From the NCBI GenBank assembly GCA_902464595.1, contig CABQJX010000097.1:1-10619 (forward strand): a DNA stretch of 10,619 nt. Direction: 5' to 3'. Below, one piece after another: positions 1 to 6,181 of the stretch. The notes below the pieces were generated by a model that was not told the DNA's origin, made no database searches, and worked only from the letters and a program-made list of their open reading frames with translations. The stretch comes from an uncultured Lachnoclostridium sp. (lineage in GTDB: Bacteria; Bacillota; Clostridia; Lachnospirales; Lachnospiraceae). The stretch's first letter is position 1. Each line of letters starts with the position of its first letter. Made by a program: the position numbers and the translations under genes.

Positions 1-919
1 TTCCGGGGGCTCCTACCCGCTCCAATCCGATCTCCTCCAGGATCTCAGCCACACTGTCCCCTACAGATGGAGTGGGGGCTAAGGACAAGTCAATGATCCC
101 AAATGGGATCCCAAGACGTTTGGATGCCTCCTGAGCCACCAGCTGTCCCACACGGGTGATCTTAAAGGCTGTCTTTTTGATGGTCTCGCAAAGCACCTCA
201 AAATTAGCATCACGCACCTTCTCCAAGGCCACCTTGACTACGCCAGGGCCGCTGACGCCTACATTGATGATGGCGTCCGTCTCTGTAACGCCATGGAAGG
301 CTCCTGCCATAAATGGATTGTCATCGGGAGCGTTGCAGAACACCACCAGCTTAGCGCAGCCCAGAGAATCGTGGTCTCTGGTTGCCTCAGCCGTCTCGCA
401 TACGATCCGTCCCATCAGCTCCACGGCATCCATGTCAATCCCTGTCTTTGTGGAACCCACATTGACGGAGCTGCATACCCGCTCTGTCTGAGACAGCGCC
501 TGAGGGATAGAAAGGATCAAATTCTTATCTGCACGGGTCATCCCCTTGCTCACCAGGGCAGAGTAGCCGCCGATAAAGTTGACGCCTACCTCCTTAGCTG
601 CCCGGTCCAAAGTCTTTGCGATGGCCACAAAATCCTCCGGACGCTTGCAGGCAGAACCGCCCACAAGGGCAATGGGAGTCACGGAAATCCTCTTATTTAC
701 GATCGGAATACCGAAATCTGCTTCAATATCCTGGCCAGTGGATACAAGATCCTTGGCCAGGGTAGTGATCTTTTTATAAATCTTCTCATTCAGTGCGTCC
801 AGATTACTGTCCACACAGTCCAACAGGCTGATACCTAAGGTAATGGTCCGCACGTCCAATTTTTCGTGCTCGATCATGTTATAGGTCTCATTTACCTCAT
901 ACATATTTACATTGATCAT
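1..919 (-). CDS. DUF711/UPF0210 (PFL family) protein, partial at C-terminus
   Basis: The minus-strand frame is open from an ATG at 919 to the window edge and gives the first 306 residues of a protein that usually has about 450. The start is supported by an AAGGGG ribosome site about 10 bases upstream. Recognisable blocks of the PFL/DUF711 family are an N-terminal MINVNMYEV, GYSALVSKG, FCNAPDDNPFMAGAFHG, NVGVSGPGVV and IDLSLAPTPSVGDSVAEILE. The frame has no breaks. The family is cytoplasmic and has solved structures, but I know of no established reaction, so no function is assigned. It follows the ACT-domain gene after 21 bases. The same pairing is known in streptococci (SP_0238/SP_0239), which suggests that the ACT protein senses a ligand for, or partners with, this protein. 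Confidence 0.93.
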   Translation of the reverse strand, partial: MINVNMYEVNETYNMIEHEKLDVRTITLGISLLDCVDSNLDALNEKIYKKITTLAKDLVSTGQDIEADFGIPIVNKRISVTPIALVGGSACKRPEDFVAIAKTLDRAAKEVGVNFIGGYSALVSKGMTRADKNLILSIPQALSQTERVCSSVNVGSTKTGIDMDAVELMGRIVCETAEATRDHDSLGCAKLVVFCNAPDDNPFMAGAFHGVTETDAIINVGVSGPGVVKVALEKVRDANFEVLCETIKKTAFKITRVGQLVAQEASKRLGIPFGIIDLSLAPTPSVGDSVAEILEEIGLERVGAPG

Positions 920-940
920 GGCTTTTATTCCCCTTTTACC

Positions 941-1213
941 CTAGATTCTGTGCATTTTAATAAAAATATCTTCTCTCTGGATCTTGACGCTTACACCAAT
1001 CTCCTCACCGATGGCCTCTAACTCCTCTGCCACCTGTCCAAAGGATTTCTCAATATGCTCTACATCCACCACCATCATCATATTGAAGAATCCTTTTACG
1101 ATCGTCTGGGTAATATCCAGTATATTGATGTGATTTTCTGCCAGGTAGGTGCACACGCCTGCTATAATTCCTACCCTGTCTTTTCCTACTACTGTAATGA
1201 TCGCCTTATTCAT
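941..1213 (-). CDS. ACT-domain protein, UPF0237 family
   Basis: This 90-residue protein is essentially a single ACT domain. It begins MNKAIITVVGKDRVGIIAGV, with the Gly/Asp ligand-loop pattern of ACT regulators at residues 8-16, and ends with the IFIKMHRI-type tail usual in UPF0237 proteins. ACT domains generally bind amino acids or similar small ligands and dimerise. The ligand here is unknown. The frame stays open upstream to 1294, but the ATG at 1213 is preceded by GGGAGG at 1221-1226 and starts exactly at the first ACT strand, so the longer form is rejected. It probably shares a transcript with the DUF711 gene downstream. The 67-base gap to walJ upstream holds no promoter I trust. It resembles the glycine-cleavage repressor GcvR only in fold. 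Confidence 0.93.
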   Translation of the reverse strand: MNKAIITVVGKDRVGIIAGVCTYLAENHINILDITQTIVKGFFNMMMVVDVEHIEKSFGQVAEELEAIGEEIGVSVKIQREDIFIKMHRI

Positions 1214-1280
1214 CTTTTTTCCTCCCAATTTGATCTGTTTATTGTGATTTTGTAAACATTCCCATTGACCCAAACATCTT

Positions 1281-2078
1281 TTATATAGATACAACCTCGC
1301 TCATAACATCCCTTCCTGCCACGGAAATAGAAAAGTCGGAGGCTCCGTACGGGCTGTCCCCCTGGTCGATCTCAAGGCGGACTGTCTCATAGGCCAGCTC
1401 CTCGCAATTATTTTCCTTACTGAGATGCCCCAGGAAAATCTTTTTTAAGCGGTCATGAAGGATCCGGCTCAAAAGCCGCCCCGCATTCTCGTTGGATAGA
1501 TGGCCGTGATCCCCCAGGATCCTGCGCTTCAGATAATAAGGATAAGGCCCTGCCTCCAGCATCCGCACATCATGGTTGGATTCTAAAAGCAGCGCGTCAA
1601 GTCCTGTGAGATGGTCAATGATATATTGGTCATAATGCCCCATATCTGTAGCCACTGCTACCGATTTGTCTCCGCTCTGAACCCGGTAAGCCACCGGATC
1701 CGCCGCATCATGGTCGATACGGAAGGGCTTGACTAAAAGATCCCCCACCATAAAATCATGATCCGGACAAACCGGCGTCAAAAGCCCCCGGTCAAATTTC
1801 CCAAGGCTTTCACAGGCTGCAATCTCATCCAGCGTTTTCCTGGTCCCATAAACAGGAACCCCATACTTTCTCGATAACACGCCCAAGCCCTTGATATGGT
1901 CGGAATGTTCATGGGTAATGAGGATACCCGTCAAATCTGTGCCTGTAAGGCCAATCTCATTCAGCCCCTGCTGGATCCTTTTGTTGCTGATCCCCGCATC
2001 CACCAGAAGATGAGTGCTGTCGGATCCTATATAGATACAATTGCCGCTGCTTCCGCTGGCAATGCTCATCATTCTCAT
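1281..2078 (-). CDS. walJ: WalJ/YycJ-type metallo-beta-lactamase-fold hydrolase
   Basis: This is a 265-residue metal-dependent hydrolase of the metallo-beta-lactamase fold, normal in length for WalJ/YycJ. It starts MRMMSIASGSSGN, the SSGN signature of this family. It carries THEHSDH at residues 55-61 (two-metal site), IDHDA near 121-125, ATDMGH at 143-148, ESNHD at 166-170, and the two late histidine motifs GDHGHLSN (189-196) and GHLSKENN (217-224). All metal ligands appear intact. In bacilli, yycJ belongs to the WalRK locus and I recall genetic links to mismatch repair and a proposed DNA nuclease role. Here it sits 22 bases after coaE in a polA-coaE-walJ run, which fits a DNA-related job. 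An AAAGGA ribosome site precedes the ATG at 2078 by 9 bases. Confidence 0.93.
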   Translation of the reverse strand: MRMMSIASGSSGNCIYIGSDSTHLLVDAGISNKRIQQGLNEIGLTGTDLTGILITHEHSDHIKGLGVLSRKYGVPVYGTRKTLDEIAACESLGKFDRGLLTPVCPDHDFMVGDLLVKPFRIDHDAADPVAYRVQSGDKSVAVATDMGHYDQYIIDHLTGLDALLLESNHDVRMLEAGPYPYYLKRRILGDHGHLSNENAGRLLSRILHDRLKKIFLGHLSKENNCEELAYETVRLEIDQGDSPYGASDFSISVAGRDVMSEVVSI

Positions 2079-2100
2079 ATGCTACAATCCTTTGCTGTCA

Positions 2101-2703
2101 TTATTTAGAAAGAAGCCTGCGGATCTGTTCTTCCGTTTCCTGAAAGCTCCCGCTGTTGTCGATCACCGCATCGGAAAAAGCCCGAAACTCCTCATCGGAA
2201 GCCTGACTCCTCATCACGCTCTCCGTCTTGCTGCGGGAGTATCCCCTGCCCTCTTCCAGGCGGTTTGCGCGCACTTCCCTCGATGTATAAACATACCATA
2301 TTTTTGTACAATTGTCACGAAATACTTTTGAAAGGACAGCTGCCTCCACCACAACCTGCTTCTCCTCACATTCTCTGGCTTCCCGGAAAACTGCCTCCCA
2401 CACCAATGGATGGATTAGTCTGTCCACCTGCTCCCTCAGACAGGGATCTGAAAAGATCCGTTCTGCCATGGCAGGGCGGTTTAAGGAACCGTCCTTTTGC
2501 AAAATTTCAGCCCCCATCAGCTTTTCCAGCTGGAGCAGGCAGCTTCCTCCCGGCTCCATCAGCCTTTTTGCTGCCAGATCGGCCTGGATCACATAAAATC
2601 CATATTGCTTTTCCAGAAGCTTTAGTATACGGCTCTTTCCGCTTCCCACGCCTCCGGTAATGCCTAAAATAAACTTAGCCCCGGTATTCTGATCCCCTTC
2701 CAC
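2101..2703 (-). CDS. coaE: Dephospho-CoA kinase, GTG start
   Basis: The product catalyses the last step of coenzyme A synthesis, ATP-dependent 3'-phosphorylation of dephospho-CoA in the cytoplasm. It has 200 residues, normal for the family. Visible are the P-loop GITGGVGSGKS (residues 14-24), the substrate/catalytic aspartate in QAD at 40-42, the CoA-binding segment RLIHPLVWE, a VEAAVL strand followed by IWYVYTSREVRANRL, and the late motif GYSRSKTESVMRSQASDEEF with VIDNSG. The start is a GTG at 2703 and has AAGGAGG about 8 bases upstream, a strong site that compensates for the weak start codon. The gene begins 18 bases after the polA stop and is probably translated from the polA message. Confidence 0.96.
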   Translation of the reverse strand: MEGDQNTGAKFILGITGGVGSGKSRILKLLEKQYGFYVIQADLAAKRLMEPGGSCLLQLEKLMGAEILQKDGSLNRPAMAERIFSDPCLREQVDRLIHPLVWEAVFREARECEEKQVVVEAAVLSKVFRDNCTKIWYVYTSREVRANRLEEGRGYSRSKTESVMRSQASDEEFRAFSDAVIDNSGSFQETEEQIRRLLSK

Positions 2704-2721
2704 CAGAAGCGCCTCCTTCCT

Positions 2722-5526
2722 TTATTTCGCGTCAAACCAGGATTCTCCTACCTCTGCCTGAACCTCCAGCGCCACCTTCAGATCTGCCGCATGCTTCATT
2801 TTATCTGTCAAGATCTCCTTCACTGCCTGGATTTCATCTTTGGCTGTCTCAATCAGCAGTTCATCATGGATCTGAAGGACAATGCGGGATTTTAACCCCT
2901 GCCTGCGCAGCTCGCGGTCCACTGCGATCATCGCAATCTTCATAATATCCGCCGCGGTTCCCTGGATAGGGGAATTCATTGCCACCCGCTCTCCAAACTG
3001 CCTGCGCATAAAATTCGATGAGGACAGCTCCGGGATAGGCCTCCTTCTTCCATACAGGGTAGTCACATACCCCTTTTCCTTCCCCTCTGCTACCAAGCCG
3101 TCCAAGAAGGCTTTGACACCCGGATATGTTTCAAAATAATTCTCAATATATTCCATGGCCTCCTTGCGGGAGATGCTAAGGCCCTCGCTGAGGCCAAAGG
3201 CGCTGATCCCATAAACGATCCCAAAATTCACTGCCTTGGCATTGCTTCTCTGCAGCGCAGTCACCTGATCCAAAGGAACATGGAATACCTGGGAGGCCGT
3301 AATAGCATGAATATCCTGGGCAGAACGGTAAGCCTCCACGAGACGCTCATCCCCCGACATATGGGCCAGGATGCGCAGCTCGATCTGGGAGTAATCCGCA
3401 TCCACAAACACATATCCTTCCTTTGGCACGAACACCTTGCGGATCTCCCTTCCCAAAGCCATGCGCACCGGGATATTCTGAAGATTCGGCTCTGTACTGC
3501 TGATCCGCCCCGTGGCGGTTATGGTCTGGTTGAATTTTCCATGGATCCGCCCGTCTTCCCCGATATAAGCGGCCAGCCCTTCCGCATAGGTTGAGTTTAA
3601 CTTTGTCAGCTGGCGGTAATCCAGAATCTTTTGGACTACCGGATAGTCAGGCGCCAATTTTTCCAGCACATCGGCGGCAGTGGAATAGCCGGTCTTTGTC
3701 TTTTTGCCTCCGGGCAGCCCCATTTTTTCAAACAGGATCTCCCCCAGCTGCTTGGGGGAATTAATGTTAAATTCTATCCCTGTATCCTGCCAGATTTCCT
3801 GTTCCAGCCGGACAATATCTACCTTCAAACGGCTGCCGTATTCTTTCAGGCTCTGGCGCTCTACCTGTATCCCCTCCTGCTCCATATGGTACAAGCTGTA
3901 GATCAGGGGCATCTCAATGGTTCGATAGAGGGCATCCATACCTGTTTCCTTCAGCTTTTCCTCTAAAATGGAGGCAGACCTCCAGGCCACATAAGCCATA
4001 TATCCTCCGCAGAGGATCCCCCTCTCATCTCTCCGCGCAAAGGCTTCTCCCAGCTCTTCCTTTCCCAAAAGCTCCTTTCTGGAAGGGAGGGAAAGTCCTA
4101 GATAATCAGAGGCCAGCTCCTCATAATCATAAGCAGCCTTCAGCGGATTTAACAGGTAACCTGCCACCCCGGCATCGCAGACAGCTGCCGTATCGTCTAA
4201 ATCCAGATAAGGGAGCATGGATTTCAGATCTAACACCCATTTTTTTCCCTGTCCGCTGCAAAATTCCCTCAAATGCTCCAGAAGAAATTTCCCAGAAATC
4301 TCCGATCCTGTCTGTATACAGAAAATCTGATCCTCCCCCATGCAGAGAGCCAGACCCGCCGCAGAAGGAATCGGCTGACAGGCAAAGTCAAAGGACAGCT
4401 GCCCCCCTTCCTCCCATTCTCTTTGGCGCTCTAACGTCCCCAGCAGAAGCTGAAAGCCCGCTGTTTCGGCCAAAGAAGCCTCCCGGAAGATCCGTTTCAC
4501 TTCTTCCTTCCCCGTCACAAGGGTAATCCTGGACCGAATCTGCTCCGCCTTATCCTCCGGCTGCTCGGATGCCTCCCCAAATCCAAAAATTTCTGCGCCC
4601 AGATCGTCGAAGGAAAATCCCTCCTGTAAAAACCCTTCCTGTGAAAATCCCTCTTTTGATCCCTCTTGCAAAAATCCCTGTCCTTCCCTGTCATGGATTA
4701 GGCCAAAGCCGTTATCCTCTGTCTCCGGCTTTAAAGTTACGGACAGCAGACGACCAAGATAGGAGGCTGCTTTCTCCTCAAAACCATCTCCCAGCCGCGC
4801 CGCCTCACCTATAGGAAGATCCATGTCCTTGCTTTCAGGGACGCGATACCGTTTCAGCTCCTCCTCCATGGCAGGATAATAAGTCTCTACCGCTTTCTTT
4901 ACACTCTCCGGCCTCAGGCTGCCTCTATGATCCCAAAGATTTTTTAAAGAGCGGTGCTCCTGCAGCAGCTTTAATGCCCTTTTCTTTCCAATCGAGGAAG
5001 ACCAGGGCATGATCCTGCCATCTTCCCCCGAAAGTGCCAGATAATCCGGAAATTCCCCAGGCTTTAACCCGTACTCCTGCCATAATTCTTCCGGACCCCA
5101 AAGGCGGAGCTCCTCTCCCTGAGCGCCTAGATAGGGAGTTAAAATGTGGATCGTTTCCTCTGCCAGGCTAAGCACAGAACGATCGGCGGATAAAAGAGCC
5201 GTCTCTCCCCCCAGCTTCTTCCAGCTTCCCGCTGCAAAAGCCAGAGTATCAAACCGGCCATGGCCAGGACTGCAAAAAATTGGGATCCCCAATATCCGGC
5301 ATCCCTCCTCTGCCCATCTTTTTCCTTCCTTTAAAGAAGGATTGTCCTCTTTTCCATCAAAAACCACAGCGCAAATATTGGCCTGCTCTTTCTTAACCGC
5401 CCCCAGAACTGCCCTCCAAAAGCCATACACTCCATTGATATTGCCCTGTTTCACTGCACGCTCCGGAAGATTCTGGAAGGTATATTCCAATAAACTCTCC
5501 CCATCGATCAAAACCAATTTATCCAT
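2722..5526 (-). CDS. polA: DNA polymerase I with degenerate 5'-nuclease and 3'-5' exonuclease domains
   Basis: This is a 934-residue family A DNA polymerase used in repair and Okazaki-fragment processing. The polymerase part (about 530-934) is complete: ATGRISSTEPNLQNIP (671-686), motif A with D711 in DADYSQIELR, the O-helix with R760, K764, F768 and Y772, and motif C QIHDE with H887/D888. The N-terminal 5'-nuclease region (1-200) is clearly homologous but damaged. D8 and D57 remain, yet the stretch between VFD and LGIPI is about half the usual length. The EADD motif reads GRFD (90-93), the TGDxD motif reads SADRS (113-117), and the third motif GDSSDNIPG reads GEDGRIMPW. The middle domain lacks the exonuclease DxE and the last aspartate. 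A repetitive linker lies at 282-305. The ATG at 5526 has AAAGGA 10 bases upstream. There is no frameshift, so this is not a pseudogene. Confidence 0.97.
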   Translation of the reverse strand: MDKLVLIDGESLLEYTFQNLPERAVKQGNINGVYGFWRAVLGAVKKEQANICAVVFDGKEDNPSLKEGKRWAEEGCRILGIPIFCSPGHGRFDTLAFAAGSWKKLGGETALLSADRSVLSLAEETIHILTPYLGAQGEELRLWGPEELWQEYGLKPGEFPDYLALSGEDGRIMPWSSSIGKKRALKLLQEHRSLKNLWDHRGSLRPESVKKAVETYYPAMEEELKRYRVPESKDMDLPIGEAARLGDGFEEKAASYLGRLLSVTLKPETEDNGFGLIHDREGQGFLQEGSKEGFSQEGFLQEGFSFDDLGAEIFGFGEASEQPEDKAEQIRSRITLVTGKEEVKRIFREASLAETAGFQLLLGTLERQREWEEGGQLSFDFACQPIPSAAGLALCMGEDQIFCIQTGSEISGKFLLEHLREFCSGQGKKWVLDLKSMLPYLDLDDTAAVCDAGVAGYLLNPLKAAYDYEELASDYLGLSLPSRKELLGKEELGEAFARRDERGILCGGYMAYVAWRSASILEEKLKETGMDALYRTIEMPLIYSLYHMEQEGIQVERQSLKEYGSRLKVDIVRLEQEIWQDTGIEFNINSPKQLGEILFEKMGLPGGKKTKTGYSTAADVLEKLAPDYPVVQKILDYRQLTKLNSTYAEGLAAYIGEDGRIHGKFNQTITATGRISSTEPNLQNIPVRMALGREIRKVFVPKEGYVFVDADYSQIELRILAHMSGDERLVEAYRSAQDIHAITASQVFHVPLDQVTALQRSNAKAVNFGIVYGISAFGLSEGLSISRKEAMEYIENYFETYPGVKAFLDGLVAEGKEKGYVTTLYGRRRPIPELSSSNFMRRQFGERVAMNSPIQGTAADIMKIAMIAVDRELRRQGLKSRIVLQIHDELLIETAKDEIQAVKEILTDKMKHAADLKVALEVQAEVGESWFDAK
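4612..4680 (-). repeat. Short imperfect tandem repeat in the polA linker (FxQEG units)
   Basis: Codons 282-305 of polA encode about four imperfect copies of a five- to seven-residue unit (FLQEG, SKEG, FSQEG, FLQEG), seen in the DNA as repeated 'aatccct' blocks on the plus strand. It lies between the degenerate 5'-nuclease domain and the inactive exonuclease domain and is probably a flexible linker that expanded by slippage. Confidence 0.75.
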
Positions 5527-5691
5527 GAATAAAAATTCCTTTCCGATTTTACACAGCTGTCAAACAACCGCTGAAAAATGATCAAAATTCCGTATGAGAT
5601 AGTTCATATGAGATAAAAAATGACACATACCTGTCCTCTGCTGTAAGCTCACCCACAAAAGGAAACAAATATATGTCAGTCAGCCGATGTC
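5527..5691. other. Gap between the anti-sigma-like gene and polA, with a 9-bp direct repeat
   Basis: This 165-base gap holds a perfect direct repeat TATGAGATA at 5593-5601 and 5607-5615, 14 bases apart in register, which could be a regulator site. A TTGACA on the minus strand near the polA start has no usable -10 box downstream. I find no convincing promoter or terminator, so polA may be read through from the gene upstream. Confidence 0.5.
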
Positions 5692-6021
5692 TTACCAGAT
5701 TCTGATCTGAAGGGCCAGAACAACCAGCACAGACCAGAAACACAGGGTATTTACCGCATAACGGGCCGTCTCCAGCAGATCCAGGGTGTGGATCCTCTGA
5801 CGCGACAGCTCCAAGGCTGTTTCTAGTGCCCCTTTGATATTGTAGGTTCCTGTTCCCTGATCCAGCTGCCGGATCCCCACATCTACAGTAAAATAGATTT
5901 CCAGTTCCTCTCTGCAGTCCTCACATCCCTCAATATGCTTCAAAAATTCCCGCAGCTCCTCATCTGTGATGCTTCCATTGATATAGGGCATCACCAGCCG
6001 CTCCGCTTCTCTGCAGGTCAC
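5692..6021 (-). CDS. Zinc-finger (zf-HC2) anti-sigma-factor-like membrane protein
   Basis: This small protein has an N-terminal zinc-binding anti-sigma fold, starting TCREAERLVMPYINGSIT and followed by HIEGCEDC, that is Cys...His-x3-Cys-x2-Cys. It has a single hydrophobic segment (NTLCFWSVLVVLALQ) just before the C-terminus. Such proteins usually hold an ECF sigma factor at the membrane, but no sigma partner is next to it here. An ATG at 6060 would add 13 residues. I prefer the GTG at 6021 (109 residues) for three reasons: AGGAGG sits 8 bases before it at 6030-6035, family members typically begin at (M)TCREAE, and the predicted transcription start falls at about 6058, inside the upstream ATG. 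The target and signal are unknown. The C-terminus after the membrane segment is only a few residues, so there is essentially no extracytoplasmic sensor domain. Confidence 0.85.
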   Translation of the reverse strand: MTCREAERLVMPYINGSITDEELREFLKHIEGCEDCREELEIYFTVDVGIRQLDQGTGTYNIKGALETALELSRQRIHTLDLLETARYAVNTLCFWSVLVVLALQIRIW

Positions 6022-6029
6022 AGTCCTCA

Positions 6030-6035
6030 CCTCCT
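6030..6035 (-). promoter_or_regulatory. Ribosome binding site that decides the GTG start at 6021
   Basis: AGGAGG on the minus strand lies 8 bases before GTG 6021. The in-frame ATG at 6060 has no such site. Confidence 0.8.
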
Positions 6036-6064
6036 GTCCGCTTATGCGCTCCTGTTCCATCTAC

Positions 6065-6093
6065 ATCATACAATAAATCCGATCCTATTTCAA
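6065..6093 (-). promoter_or_regulatory. Sigma-A-type promoter of the anti-sigma-like gene
   Basis: On the minus strand, -35 TTGAAA (6088-6093), a 17-base spacer and -10 TATGAT (6065-6070) match the housekeeping consensus at 5/6 positions each. The predicted start of transcription is near 6058. The promoter lies wholly on the host side of the presumed element junction, so the gene keeps its own transcription after the insertion. Confidence 0.75.
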
Positions 6094-6137
6094 TCGTAAC
6101 CGGACGGGAGTTTCCTCATTTATCTGCTGAACAGACG
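6094..6137. other. Probable element/chromosome junction (attachment site region)
   Basis: Between the host promoter (ending at 6093) and the recombinase terminator (from 6138) lie 44 bases without a gene. Large serine recombinases recombine at a two-base core next to their own gene, so one end of the element should be here. A small palindrome TCTG-CTGAA-CAGA sits at 6123-6135. The exact core cannot be read without the empty site or the other end. Confidence 0.45.
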
Positions 6138-6181
6138 AAAAGAGCCAAAACCATTGATTTTTCAATGATCTTGGCTCTTTT
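6138..6181 (-). terminator. Hairpin terminator overlapping the recombinase stop codon
   Basis: An 11-bp perfect stem (AAAAGAGCCAA at 6138-6148 with its complement at 6171-6181) is capped by an inner 6-bp stem CATTGA/TCAATG (6152-6157, 6162-6167) with a four-base loop. Read on the minus strand the stem ends in TCTTTT, a short U tract. It includes the last bases of the recombinase gene and could act in both directions, insulating element from host. Confidence 0.8.

Noticed and set aside
293..838. 181-codon plus-strand frame
   Set aside because: It is antisense to the DUF711 gene, whose conserved blocks are intact on the minus strand.
1214..1294. N-terminal extension of the ACT-domain gene
   Set aside because: The added residues contain no domain, and GGGAGG lies directly before the inner ATG at 1213.
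4612..4680. CRISPR-like array
   Set aside because: Units are only about 15-20 bases, imperfect, without spacers, and encode part of polA.
2722..5526. polA as a frameshifted pseudogene
   Set aside because: The degenerate region and the perfect polymerase region are in one uninterrupted frame and homology continues throughout, so substitutions and an in-frame deletion explain it.
5538..5575. TTGACA as -35 box of a polA promoter
   Set aside because: No acceptable -10 hexamer lies 16-18 bases downstream; the ribosome site would be in that position.
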